NCBI RefSeq assembly: GCF_004402535.1
Contig: NZ_SOEY01000028.1
Coordinates: forward strand, 248,001 to 312,000
Source of the DNA: Cryobacterium glaciale
Lineage (GTDB): Bacteria; Actinomycetota; Actinomycetes; Actinomycetales; Microbacteriaceae
Length of the DNA: 64,000 nt
Reading direction: 5' to 3'
The translations under genes and the position numbers were made by a program. Below are positions 1 through 8,261 of the stretch, piece after piece; positions within the stretch are counted from its first letter, which is position 1; every line of letters starts with the position of its first letter. The notes under the pieces are model-generated. The model saw only the letters and a list, made by a program, of their open reading frames with translations, was not told the origin of the DNA and ran no database searches.

Positions 1-217
<217 letters not shown>

Positions 218-248
218 TTATGCGGCGAGCGGACCCTGACGTTTTGTG

Positions 249-1256
249 TTACTCGATGTAGGAGCCCTCCGTGACTGGGCCGGCGGTCGAAAGGTGGTGT
301 CGGTGACCGAACACCGGCGGGAGCGCCTCGCGGTTGGGCGGAACCGGCGGGCGGTTCGGGGCATCCTTGGTGGCCTCGGTCTCGCGCAGGTCGATGCCGT
401 GCACCTTCTGGTGCGGATACTCCACCGGCATCATGCACAGCACGATTTTGCCGTGGGCGTGTCCAGCTTCCAACTCTCGATAGGCGTCCCGCACTCGTTC
501 GAGCGGGTAAATGGCCGCGACGGGAATCACGAGCTGATGGTCGGCGATCAGGCTGGCAATCTTTTGGAGAACGACGGTGTCAGTCGAGTCGACATTCATC
601 AGCACGTTGTCGCCGAGCCGGTTCAGCTCGGCGTCGACGCCGTCTGGCGCGATCCGCTGCAATCGCTCGGCGAATCCTGGACCGTATTCCACCGGGATCA
701 CGCCGATTTGGCGGAGGTAATCAAAACTGTCCGGGCTGGCGGTGCCGATGACGCGCGCTCCGCGTCGTTTGGCGAGCTGCGCCGCGATCACGCCGACACC
801 GCCGTGGGCCGCGTGCACGAGCACCGTGCGACCGGGACCGGGGTTTGCACCGGAGACAGCTTGCCAGGCGGTCGCTGCGGCGACATAGAGGCTGCCGGCG
901 ATCTCCCAGGGCAAACGCTCTGGCTTGTGAATCACGTTCCCGGCCGGAACGGTGACGAAATTCGCCTGCGAACCGCGCACGGTGTGACCAAGCACCGCGT
1001 CGCCGATTTTCCACCCCGTAACGCCCGCTCCGGTGCCTGCGATAAAGCCGGCGAAGTCGCTGCCCTGCCCCGCCGGAAAGTGCGCAGGCCACTCCTTGTC
1101 GAGTCGGCCTTCCCGGATGCTGGACTCGCCCGGATTCAGTCCTGCCGCCATGACCTCGACGACTACCTCGCCGACACCAGGTACAGGCGTGGTTATCTCA
1201 ACCAGATCGAGAACTTCCGGCCCCCCATAGCGGGAGAATTGCACCGAGTGCCACAT
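249..1256 (-). CDS. NADPH:quinone oxidoreductase-like MDR protein, rearranged
   Basis: Zinc-free medium-chain dehydrogenase/reductase, about 335 aa. The N-terminal GroES-like domain (GGPEVLDLVE, GLNPGESSIREG, GSDFAGFIAGTG) and nucleotide-binding glycine motif (HAAHGGVGVIAAQLAK) are intact. After the Rossmann half (GVDAELN, near residue 205) roughly 30 residues expected in this family are missing before IASLIADHQLVIPVAA. The normal C-terminus GHAHGKIVL is followed by about 60 residues of proline-rich sequence without family resemblance. This suggests an internal in-frame deletion and loss of the original stop, so activity is doubtful. It lies 49 bp after rsmI and 40 bp before metG, probably cotranscribed. 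Family assignment is secure; function is not. Confidence 0.75.
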   Translation of the reverse strand: MWHSVQFSRYGGPEVLDLVEITTPVPGVGEVVVEVMAAGLNPGESSIREGRLDKEWPAHFPAGQGSDFAGFIAGTGAGVTGWKIGDAVLGHTVRGSQANFVTVPAGNVIHKPERLPWEIAGSLYVAAATAWQAVSGANPGPGRTVLVHAAHGGVGVIAAQLAKRRGARVIGTASPDSFDYLRQIGVIPVEYGPGFAERLQRIAPDGVDAELNRLGDNVLMNVDSTDTVVLQKIASLIADHQLVIPVAAIYPLERVRDAYRELEAGHAHGKIVLCMMPVEYPHQKVHGIDLRETEATKDAPNRPPVPPNREALPPVFGHRHHLSTAGPVTEGSYIE

Positions 1257-1305
1257 AAAAACCTCCCGAGGTTAGTCGCAACCGCGCGACTCGCGCTTAG
1301 CGAAA

Positions 1306-2178
1306 TTAACGCTGAGGAAGGATCGGGTATTCCGATTTTTTCACGGCAACCTTGCCGGGGCCGGCCTTGGCCTGCAGCGCGTGTTCGTACAGTTGGCGTT
1401 TTCCGAGGCCGCTGGCCGCCGACACGTCGGCCGCAGCCTCCTTCAAACGGATGCCGCCCGCCACCAGGTCGAGTACCTCGGCCACACCCATGGCGAGGTC
1501 CAGCACCCGAACTTCAGCGCCCGCGACGACGATGCAGATTTCGCCGCGCACGCCCGCCGCCGCCCACTCGGCCAGCTCTGCCGCCGTGCCACGCTTGACC
1601 TCTTCGAAGAACTTCGTCAGTTCCCGGCAGACCACGACGCGGCGGTCGTCGCCGAGCGTGGCGGCGAGGTCGGTCAGCGAATCGGCCAGACGGTTGGGCG
1701 ATTCGAAGAACACCATGGTGCGGCGTTCGGCGGCGAGGTCACGCAGCAGCTTGACCCGTTCGCCGTGCTTTCGCGGCAGGAACCCTTCGAAGGTGAACCG
1801 GTCGGTCGGCAGCCCGGAGACGGCGAGTGCGGTCAGTACGGCGGACGGACCGGGCAGGGCGGTGACCTGCACGCCGGCCGCCACCGCGGCATCCACCAGA
1901 TGAAAGCCAGGATCGGACACGGTCGGCATTCCGGCGTCGCTCAGCACCAGGATGTCCACGTCGCGGGCCAGTTCCACGAGTTCGGCCGCCTTACCGCGTT
2001 CGTTGTGGTCGTGCAGGGCGATGAGCCTGGGCCGGTTCTCGATACCGAGGGCTTTGAGCAGGTGCACGGTGACGCGGGTGTCCTCGGCGGCCACGATGGT
2101 GATGGTCGTCAGGGTCTCGATCAGGCGCCGGGAGGCGTCGCCGAGGTTTCCGATCGGGGTGGCAGCAAGGATGATCAT
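1306..2178 (-). CDS. rsmI: 16S rRNA (cytidine-1402-2'-O)-methyltransferase RsmI
   Basis: Methylates the ribose of C1402 in the decoding centre of 16S rRNA using SAM. The 290-aa protein starts MIILAATPIGNLGDASRR, the family hallmark, then has AAEDTR, LHDHNE, LVLSDAGMPTVSDPG and ALPGPSAVLTALAVSG, the tetrapyrrole-methylase-type SAM fold. A longer reading frame upstream (to 2289) is only the complement of the pmt repeat, so the ATG at 2178 is chosen; it gives the normal family length. It is divergent from pmt, an arrangement also known in mycobacteria. High confidence. Confidence 0.95.
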   Translation of the reverse strand: MIILAATPIGNLGDASRRLIETLTTITIVAAEDTRVTVHLLKALGIENRPRLIALHDHNERGKAAELVELARDVDILVLSDAGMPTVSDPGFHLVDAAVAAGVQVTALPGPSAVLTALAVSGLPTDRFTFEGFLPRKHGERVKLLRDLAAERRTMVFFESPNRLADSLTDLAATLGDDRRVVVCRELTKFFEEVKRGTAAELAEWAAAGVRGEICIVVAGAEVRVLDLAMGVAEVLDLVAGGIRLKEAAADVSAASGLGKRQLYEHALQAKAGPGKVAVKKSEYPILPQR

Positions 2179-2217
2179 GGGTCCAGTCTCGCAGTCGCTG
2201 CTCAGTACGATGGTCAG

Positions 2218-3819
2218 GTGCTGGCAACTAGTCGATGGGTTCACTGGATTCGCTGGATGCACTGGATGCACTGGATTCGCTGGATGCACTGGGGCGCGCC
2301 CCTCCTCGTGGTCCTGCTGGCCGCCGGCTTACGTCTGTGGAACCTCGGCATACCGCATGCGCTCGTGTTCGACGAGACCTTCTATGTGAAGGATGCCTGG
2401 AGCCTGTTCAACAACGGCTACGAGTCCACCTGGCCGGCCGACGCCAATCCCCTGTTCGAGGCCGGGCAGACCGACATCTTCACGACGGATCCCTCGTTCG
2501 TGGTGCATCCGCCGCTCGGCAAGTGGCTCATCGCACTCGGCATGAACCTGCTCGGCCCCGGCAACCCGTGGGGCTGGCGCCTGGCGACCGCCGTGGTCGG
2601 GGTGCTCGCGGTCGTGCTCATCATGCTCGTGGCCCGCCAGTTGTTTCGGTCGCGGCTGCTCGCCCTGATCGCCGGTTTTCTGCTCGCCATCGACGGCCAC
2701 GCCATCGTCATGAGCCGCGTGGCCCTGCTCGACAACTTCGTCATGTTCTTCGCCCTGCTCGGGGTCGCCGCCATTTTGCTGGACCGGCAGTGGCACGAGA
2801 CCCGCCTGGCCAGCCGACTGGCCGGCCTGGTCGAACCGGGCTGGGGCCCCACCCTGTGGTGGCGCCCCTGGCTGCTCTGTGCCGGCCTGGCCTTCGGGCT
2901 GACCAGCTCCGTAAAATGGTCGGGATTGTATTTTCTGGCCGCCTTCGGCATCTATCTCGTCGTCGTCGACGCGCTCGCCCGGCGCCGGCACGGGGTGTCT
3001 TTCTGGGTCAGTGCCGCCATTCTCAAGCAGGCCCCTGCAACCTTTCTGCTCTTGGTGCCGGTGGCGGTCACCACGTTCCTGGTGTCGTGGACGGGCTGGT
3101 TTGTCACCCGCGGCGGGTATTACCGGGAGTGGGCCGATGGGGCCGACGCAGCCTGGACCGGGCCGCTCGCCTGGGTTCCGAACACCTTGCAGAGTTTCTG
3201 GCACTACCAGGCGGCCGCGTACACCTATCACGTGGGGCTGGCCACGCCCCATCCGTACCAGGCCAATCCGTTGACCTGGCTATTCATGATTCGGCCGACC
3301 AGCATGTACTACCAGGGGTCGAGCCAGGGCGAATTCGGCTGCCAGTTTCAGAGCTGCTCGGAGGCCATCACCTCGGTCGGCAACCCGCTCATCTGGTGGG
3401 CGGCAACGGCTGCGCTGTTCTACCTGGTCTATCGGCTCGCGCGATATCGGGAGTGGCGGGTCGGCTTCATTCTGATGGGCATGGTCGCCGGCTATCTGCC
3501 CTGGCTGATGTATTTGAATCGCACGGTCTTCCAGTTCTACACGATCGCCTTCGAGCCCTACCTGTTGCTGGGCCTCACCTGTGTCATCGGGCTGCTCCTG
3601 GGGCGAATTCCCGATCAGGCGCGGCCCGAGCGTCGACACTCAGCACATTCGCAGGTGTACGAATATGACCGCCCGTCGAGTGCCGGAGCCCTCGCAGCCG
3701 TGACCGTCGGGCTGGGGGTCGCGCTCCTGCTGACCGCATTCTTCTTCCCCGTGTGGACCGGAATGCGGACTCCGTTCGCGTTTTGGCAGCTCCACATATG
3801 GATGCCAAGTTGGCGATAG
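2218..3819 (+). CDS. pmt: Dolichyl-phosphate-mannose--protein mannosyltransferase (GT39)
   Basis: Multi-spanning membrane glycosyltransferase that transfers mannose from polyprenyl-phosphate-mannose to Ser/Thr of exported proteins. The 533-aa model has the catalytic loop HALVFDETFYVKDAWS with the essential Asp-Glu pair, HPPLGKWLIA, RVALLDNFVMFF, and a C-terminus WTGMRTPFAFWQLHIWMPSWR-like block typical of actinobacterial Pmt. About ten hydrophobic segments are visible. Start choice: GTG at 2218 is the first in-frame start after the divergent rsmI start; ATG 2257 inside the repeat is the alternative. The tryptophan repeat just before the first helix is unusual. Orientation opposite rsmI is a conserved actinobacterial arrangement. 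Confidence 0.9.
   Translation: MLATSRWVHWIRWMHWMHWIRWMHWGAPLLVVLLAAGLRLWNLGIPHALVFDETFYVKDAWSLFNNGYESTWPADANPLFEAGQTDIFTTDPSFVVHPPLGKWLIALGMNLLGPGNPWGWRLATAVVGVLAVVLIMLVARQLFRSRLLALIAGFLLAIDGHAIVMSRVALLDNFVMFFALLGVAAILLDRQWHETRLASRLAGLVEPGWGPTLWWRPWLLCAGLAFGLTSSVKWSGLYFLAAFGIYLVVVDALARRRHGVSFWVSAAILKQAPATFLLLVPVAVTTFLVSWTGWFVTRGGYYREWADGADAAWTGPLAWVPNTLQSFWHYQAAAYTYHVGLATPHPYQANPLTWLFMIRPTSMYYQGSSQGEFGCQFQSCSEAITSVGNPLIWWAATAALFYLVYRLARYREWRVGFILMGMVAGYLPWLMYLNRTVFQFYTIAFEPYLLLGLTCVIGLLLGRIPDQARPERRHSAHSQVYEYDRPSSAGALAAVTVGLGVALLLTAFFFPVWTGMRTPFAFWQLHIWMPSWR
2236..2292 (+). repeat. 9-bp tandem repeat encoding a W-x-x array at the N-terminus of Pmt
   Basis: Six in-frame 9-bp units of the form TGGATGCAC or TGGATTCGC (first unit TGGGTTCAC) plus a final TGG. 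They encode Trp-Val/Ile/Met-His/Arg triplets repeated six times. The array lies between the rsmI start and the first membrane helix of Pmt. Confidence 0.85.
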
Positions 3820-3847
3820 ATCGGTCGAATACATTCCATTTTTGGCA

Positions 3848-3853
3848 TATAAT
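3848..3853 (+). promoter_or_regulatory. Candidate -10 box upstream of the desaturase
   Basis: A perfect TATAAT preceded by a T-rich stretch and TGGCA lies in the 155-bp spacer after pmt. No good -35 box sits 17 bp upstream. If used, the desaturase mRNA would carry a leader of about 115 nt. Inference from sequence only. Confidence 0.35.
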
Positions 3854-3974
3854 CACTGGGAAACGCGTGTGAATTGGGCACGATGGCGGGCTTCACGAAC
3901 GTAGACTGACGCCTATCTGCTTTACGAGTAATTGCTCACGTCCCGGCTGAGAAGTCCCGATCCACTAAGGCCTC

Positions 3975-5075
3975 ATGTCGGAAGCACTAGCCGCACCCTC
4001 GGTCCGCATCATCAGGACCCGGCCGGGTGGAGACACGAAGAACCCCACTACCGAATATTCGGCACTCTTGCACACCGTGCGTAATCTTGGCCTTCTCGGC
4101 CGTCGCACCGGCTTCTACTGGATAGTCTTCTCCATCCTCGTGGCGGCCACCCTCGGCGCTGCAGCTGGTTTCGTTCTGCTCGGTGACACCTGGTACCAGC
4201 TGATCATCGCTGGCGCACTCGGCCTCATCTTCACCCAGTTCGCTTTCTTGGCCCACGAAGCCTCGCACCGCGCCGTGTTCACCTCCGGCAAGGCCAACGA
4301 CCGGGCCGGCCGCGTCCTGGCGAACCTCTTCGTCGGCATCAGCTACGCCTGGTGGATGACCAAGCACAGCCGTCACCACGCCCAGCCGAACGTCATCGGC
4401 AAGGACCCGGACATCGAGCCCGACTTCATCGTGTTCCGCGAAGAAGACGCCGCGAAGGTGAGCCGGATTGGCGCCATCGTCACCCGCAAGCAGGGCTATT
4501 TCTTCTTCCCTCTGCTCATGTTCGAAGGCATCAACCTGCACATCCAGGGTTTCAAGACCGTCTTCGGCAAGAACAAGGTCAGCGAACGCTGGGTCGAGAT
4601 CACCATGCTCGTCACCCGCCTCACCGCCTACTTCGCCGTGATCTTCTACTTCCTGCCGCTCGGCATGGCCTTCGCCTTCATCGGCGTGCAGATGGCCGTC
4701 TTCGGTGTCTACATGGGGGCATCATTCGCTCCCAACCACAAGGGGATGCCGCAGCTTCCGGCCGAAAGCAAGGTCGACTTTCTGCGTCGCCAGGTGCTCA
4801 CCAGCCGCAACATTCGCGGTGGCACCTTCATCGACACTTACATGGGTGGCCTCAACTACCAGATCGAGCACCATCTGTTTCCGAACATGGCCCGGCCGCA
4901 CCTGCGCAAGGCGCAAGAGATCGCCAAGGAATACTGCCTGACGCACGACGTGAAGTACACCGAAACCGGTGTCTTCGAGAGCTACGGCATCGTCATCGCC
5001 TACCTCAACAAGGTCGGCCTCGCGGCGCGTGACCCCTTCGATTGCCCGATGGTGCAGCGCTTCCGCACGCACTAG
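3975..5075 (+). CDS. Membrane fatty acid desaturase
   Basis: Di-iron membrane desaturase that introduces a double bond into acyl chains of membrane lipids, commonly part of cold adaptation. The 366-aa protein shows the three histidine boxes: HEASH (residues 94-98), HSRHH (131-135) and QIEHH (296-300); the Q in the third box is typical of the front-end/linoleoyl-type family. Four hydrophobic stretches are visible, two before box 1 and two between boxes 2 and 3. TAAGG lies upstream of the ATG with usable spacing. It is followed by a strong terminator, so it is probably a single-gene transcript. Substrate and position of desaturation cannot be told from sequence. Confidence 0.92.
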   Translation: MSEALAAPSVRIIRTRPGGDTKNPTTEYSALLHTVRNLGLLGRRTGFYWIVFSILVAATLGAAAGFVLLGDTWYQLIIAGALGLIFTQFAFLAHEASHRAVFTSGKANDRAGRVLANLFVGISYAWWMTKHSRHHAQPNVIGKDPDIEPDFIVFREEDAAKVSRIGAIVTRKQGYFFFPLLMFEGINLHIQGFKTVFGKNKVSERWVEITMLVTRLTAYFAVIFYFLPLGMAFAFIGVQMAVFGVYMGASFAPNHKGMPQLPAESKVDFLRRQVLTSRNIRGGTFIDTYMGGLNYQIEHHLFPNMARPHLRKAQEIAKEYCLTHDVKYTETGVFESYGIVIAYLNKVGLAARDPFDCPMVQRFRTH

Positions 5076-5107
5076 AAGCACGGTGTGCGCCAGTGGACCT
5101 GTCGGGT

Positions 5108-5137
5108 AACGCCCCGCACCTCACGGTGCGGGGCGTT
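5108..5137 (+). terminator. Hairpin terminator after the desaturase
   Basis: A 13-bp perfect stem (arms 5108-5120 and 5125-5137, core GCCCCGCACC) with loop TCAC, 32 bp after the desaturase stop. No long T run, as often seen in GC-rich actinobacteria. Confidence 0.8.
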
Positions 5138-5181
5138 GTCGCATTGAGCACCCTCGCGTGCGGGTGCCGTACCATGAGGGC

Positions 5182-6582
5182 GTGACTGCGTACGTCTCAG
5201 CCCTGGACCTGTTTTCCATTGGAATCGGCCCGTCCAGTTCCCACACGGTGGGTCCGATGCGCGCTGCCCGCGTGTTCGCTGAAGACCTCGTGGCGACCGG
5301 CCGCCTGAATGAGGTGGGGCGCATCCGCTGTTCTCTGTTTGGATCTCTGGGTTCCACCGGTCTGGGCCACGGCACCCCGGATGCCGTACTCGCCGGCCTG
5401 ACCGGACTCCGCCCGGAAACCTGCGACCCCGACGAGGTGCGCGCCGCCTGGTCCGGCCTCACGGATGGAGCCACCCTCACCCTGCTCGGCGGTCATACCA
5501 TTCCAATCAGCACGAGCGACGTACGATTCGAGCCGCGCACCCGACTGCCGGGGCACCCCAACGCCCTCACGCTCACCGCCTGGCCGACCGACAGTGCAGC
5601 GACGGACGATTCATGGACTGGCGCCCCGCTGCTCGAGGAGACGTTCTACTCGATCGGCGGCGGTTTCATCCGCCGGGGCACCGAGCGCTCGAGCGCCCAA
5701 ACCCGCGTCGCCCAGCCGCTCCCCTACGATTCCAGCGCCGAGCTGCTCGCCCTGTGCGACGCCCACGACCTCGCGATCTGCGAGGTCGCCCGCCGCAACG
5801 AAGAGGCCATCCACGGCGCCGCAGCGCTCAATGCAGGGCTCGACGCCATCTGGGAGGCCATGCACACCTGCGTGCAAGCCGGACTCACCGCCACGGGCGT
5901 GCTGCCGGGCGGCCTCAAGGTCAAGCGTCGAGCCGCCGCGGTACGTATGCGCCTGGAGGAATATGACGTCCAGCCACTGCGCGATCACGATACCTCAACC
6001 GAATGGCTGCATGCGTTCGCGCTCGCGGTGAACGAGGAGAATGCGGCCGGCGGCCGGGTCGTCACCGCGCCGACCAACGGGGCGGCCGGCATCATCCCGG
6101 CAGTCGGCCACTACTATCTGCGTTTCGTTCCCGGAGCGGATGCGGCGGGCATCCGTCGCTATCTGCTCACGGCCGTCGCGATCGGCTCGCTGGTGAAGGC
6201 CAACGCGTCGATCTCCGGGGCGGAGGGCGGCTGCCAGGCCGAGGTGGGCGCCGCCTGCGCGATGGCCTCCGGCGCGCTCTGTGCCGTGCTCGGCGGCACC
6301 CCCCGGCAGGTCGAGAATGCGGCCGAGATCGCCATGGAACACCACCTCGGGCTGACCTGCGATCCGGTCGGCGGCCTCGTGCAGGTGCCCTGCATCGAGC
6401 GCAACGCGATCGCCTCGTCGACCGCCGTGTCAGCGGCCCGGCTGGCGCTCCACGGCGACGGCACCCACCTGGTCTCGCTCGACACCGTCATTGAAACGAT
6501 GCGGCAGACCGGGCTCGACATGATGACGAAGTACAAGGAAACCAGCGAGGGCGGGCTCGCGGTGAACGTCATCGAGTGCTGA
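5182..6582 (+). CDS. sdaA: L-serine ammonia-lyase, iron-sulfur dependent, single chain
   Basis: Deaminates L-serine to pyruvate and ammonia using a [4Fe-4S] cluster rather than PLP. The alpha and beta domains are fused. Near the N-terminus is [15 protein letters not shown]. The catalytic half has [18 protein letters not shown] and [18 protein letters not shown], which hold the cluster cysteines. Length 466 aa fits the fused type. GTG 5182 is the start that best matches family N-termini ([14 protein letters not shown]); GAGGG lies almost against it, so GTG 5158 or 5164 cannot be excluded. It sits alone between two independent genes. Confidence 0.93.
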   Translation: MTAYVSALDLFSIGIGPSSSHTVGPMRAARVFAEDLVATGRLNEVGRIRCSLFGSLGSTGLGHGTPDAVLAGLTGLRPETCDPDEVRAAWSGLTDGATLTLLGGHTIPISTSDVRFEPRTRLPGHPNALTLTAWPTDSAATDDSWTGAPLLEETFYSIGGGFIRRGTERSSAQTRVAQPLPYDSSAELLALCDAHDLAICEVARRNEEAIHGAAALNAGLDAIWEAMHTCVQAGLTATGVLPGGLKVKRRAAAVRMRLEEYDVQPLRDHDTSTEWLHAFALAVNEENAAGGRVVTAPTNGAAGIIPAVGHYYLRFVPGADAAGIRRYLLTAVAIGSLVKANASISGAEGGCQAEVGAACAMASGALCAVLGGTPRQVENAAEIAMEHHLGLTCDPVGGLVQVPCIERNAIASSTAVSAARLALHGDGTHLVSLDTVIETMRQTGLDMMTKYKETSEGGLAVNVIEC

Positions 6583-6681
6583 CCCGCCACCTGAACGGGG
6601 GTAGCCCGCATGGTTGTTGCGCCACCTTGTCGGCCTAAGCTGGCTGAACGCGTGCATCGACGAGGTCGCCGTGCGCCTTTG

Positions 6682-6688
6682 AGAAAGG
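6682..6688 (+). promoter_or_regulatory. Shine-Dalgarno AGAAAGG that points to an ATT start
   Basis: AGAAAGG lies 8 nt before ATT 6697. No ATG, GTG or TTG in the lipoprotein frame has such a site, so it decides the start of the following gene. Confidence 0.6.
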
Positions 6689-6696
6689 CTTGAACC

Positions 6697-7179
6697 ATTC
6701 GCAGCTCACTCGCACGCCGCCCTTGGGGCATCATCGTTGCCGCTCTCCTGCTCGTGACGGTGGCCGGTTGTGCCGGCGAACCGGCCCCGGCCGTCACGGT
6801 GACCATCACGCCGACCGTCACCCCCACGCCGACACCGAGTCCGACGCCGACACCCACGCCGACTCCTACCGAGGAGGCGGCGCTCATCCCGAATCCACAG
6901 GTGCCCGACCTGGTTCCCAACGCGGAGCCGGTGCCGCTGCCGCAGGGACCGGCCGCGGACCTCGGCAGCACCCCGGGAGCCCGCGGCACCACGACCGCTG
7001 ACGGGGCCGGAGCCCTGCTCACTTACACGGTCGTCGAGGGCGACGCGTTCTTCGACATCGCGCAACGATTCAACGTTCCGGTGCAGCTGATGCTGACCAT
7101 GAACCCCTCGGTGCCCGGGCTCGGCGAGAACATCTACATCAAGCAGATCATCAACCTGGACTGGACCACCACTCGGTAG
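6697..7179 (+). CDS. LysM-domain lipoprotein, apparent ATT start codon
   Basis: Predicted exported lipoprotein of 160 aa. From ATT 6697 the frame gives a basic n-region (RSSLARRPWG), a hydrophobic core (IIVAALLLVTV) and lipobox VAGC with Cys25. A Thr-Pro repeat linker follows (about residues 33-50). The C-terminus is a LysM domain, LLTYTVVEGDAFFDIAQRFN to NIYIKQIINL, which binds peptidoglycan. An in-frame TGA at 6691 closes the frame just upstream. The first conventional start, GTG 6754, would remove almost the whole signal peptide. ATT starts are rare (known for infC), so either this is a true one or an ATG mutated. Role likely in the cell wall; exact function unknown. Confidence 0.8.
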   Translation: MRSSLARRPWGIIVAALLLVTVAGCAGEPAPAVTVTITPTVTPTPTPSPTPTPTPTPTEEAALIPNPQVPDLVPNAEPVPLPQGPAADLGSTPGARGTTTADGAGALLTYTVVEGDAFFDIAQRFNVPVQLMLTMNPSVPGLGENIYIKQIINLDWTTTR

Positions 7180-7276
7180 CCGGTTGAGTGGAGGGCTAGC
7201 GCGTCTGTGTGTCGCCGGATGACTCACACCGGCACCGGTTCCTCCCCGTGTCGGAGGCCCCCGCTAGCCTTGGACC

Positions 7277-8242
7277 ATGAGCGCACCCGTTCCGTCCTCG
7301 CCCGCCGTGTCCAGCCCCGCCGCGTCTAGCCCCGTCGTGTCTAGCCCCGTCGTGTCTAGCCCCGTTGTCTCCACTCAATGGCTGGCCGACCACCTCGGTT
7401 CCGACAACCTGGTCGTTCTCGACGCCACGGTGTTCGCCCTGGCCCCGTCCTCGACCGAAGCCGGCGCGGCTGGGCCACGCTACCTCAGCGGGCGTGACGA
7501 TTACCTCACCAAGGGACACATTCCCGGCGCCGTGTTCGCCGACCTGTTCGACGTCTTCTCCGACCCGGCCGGTGACTACGATTTCTCCCGGCCGAGCGCA
7601 GAGCTGTTTGAGGCGGCTGCGGCATCCGTCGGTATCGACAACGGCACGACCGTCGTCGTCTACGACGCCGTGGTCGGCCAGTGGGCAGCGCGCATCTGGT
7701 GGCTTTTCCGCTCGTTCGGCTACGACGACGTCGCCGTACTCGACGGCGGTCTCACCAAGTGGCACGCCGAGACACGTCCGTTCGCCACCGGCGGCACGCG
7801 CCCGCGGAACGCCGGCGGTTTTGTGGCCAAGCCACGCCCCGAACTGTGGGTCGACAAGAGTTTCGTCGAGTCGATCGTTGCCGGTAAAGCGGATGCCGCC
7901 CTCGTCTGCTCGCTGCCGCCGGCGGAATTCGCCGGAACGGCCGGGTCACGCCCGCGCGCCGGGCACATCCCCGGCAGCATCAGCCTGCCGGCGGGCGCGC
8001 TCGTCGACCCCGCCACCAATGCGTTCCTGCGCGGGGACCGGCTCACCGCCACGATCGCCCCGGCTGTCGCGGCCGTCGGGTCATCCGGGCACCTGGTGAC
8101 CTACTGCGGCGGCGGTATCGCCGCGGCCGCGAGCGCCCTCGCGCTCGTCCGCGCCGGTAACGAACACGTGTCGATCTACGACGGCTCGCTCAACGAGTGG
8201 GCCGCCGACGCCTCGGCTCCGTTAAGCGCGCCCGGCCGGTAG
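7277..8242 (+). CDS. Sulfurtransferase (thiosulfate/3-mercaptopyruvate, double rhodanese)
   Basis: Two tandem rhodanese domains in 321 aa. The first has GHIPGAVFADL, VVVYDAVVGQWAARIWW and VLDGGLTKW. The second carries GHIPGSISLPA and the active loop TYCGGGIAAA with catalytic Cys277. The loop sequence CGGGIA resembles bacterial enzymes labelled SseA, but thiosulfate versus mercaptopyruvate preference cannot be assigned. The first 30 residues are a low-complexity Ser-Ser-Pro-Val-Val array from a 15-bp tandem repeat; the conserved fold starts at VSTQWLADHL. It converges on the helicase gene with 19 bp between stops. Confidence 0.9.
   Translation: MSAPVPSSPAVSSPAASSPVVSSPVVSSPVVSTQWLADHLGSDNLVVLDATVFALAPSSTEAGAAGPRYLSGRDDYLTKGHIPGAVFADLFDVFSDPAGDYDFSRPSAELFEAAAASVGIDNGTTVVVYDAVVGQWAARIWWLFRSFGYDDVAVLDGGLTKWHAETRPFATGGTRPRNAGGFVAKPRPELWVDKSFVESIVAGKADAALVCSLPPAEFAGTAGSRPRAGHIPGSISLPAGALVDPATNAFLRGDRLTATIAPAVAAVGSSGHLVTYCGGGIAAAASALALVRAGNEHVSIYDGSLNEWAADASAPLSAPGR
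7295..7369 (+). repeat. 15-bp tandem repeat at the 5' end of the sulfurtransferase gene
   Basis: Five 15-bp units in register, the last three nearly identical (TCTAGCCCCGTCGTG at 7325, 7340 and, with changes, 7355). Each encodes Ser-Ser-Pro-Val/Ala-Val/Ala. Confidence 0.9.
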
Positions 8243-8261
8243 CTGACAACAGCTGAGCGCG

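Noticed and set aside
246-1598. Long plus-strand open frame opposite the oxidoreductase and rsmI genes
   Set aside because: Arg/His/Gly-rich composition without family motifs; it is the complement of genes with clear motifs.
1381-2217. Upstream extension of the pmt reading frame
   Set aside because: It is antisense to rsmI and shows no similarity to Pmt; the homology begins after 2217.
6159-7022. Minus-strand frame with Val-Gly repeats
   Set aside because: Complement of the Thr-Pro linker of the lipoprotein; no support on the minus strand.
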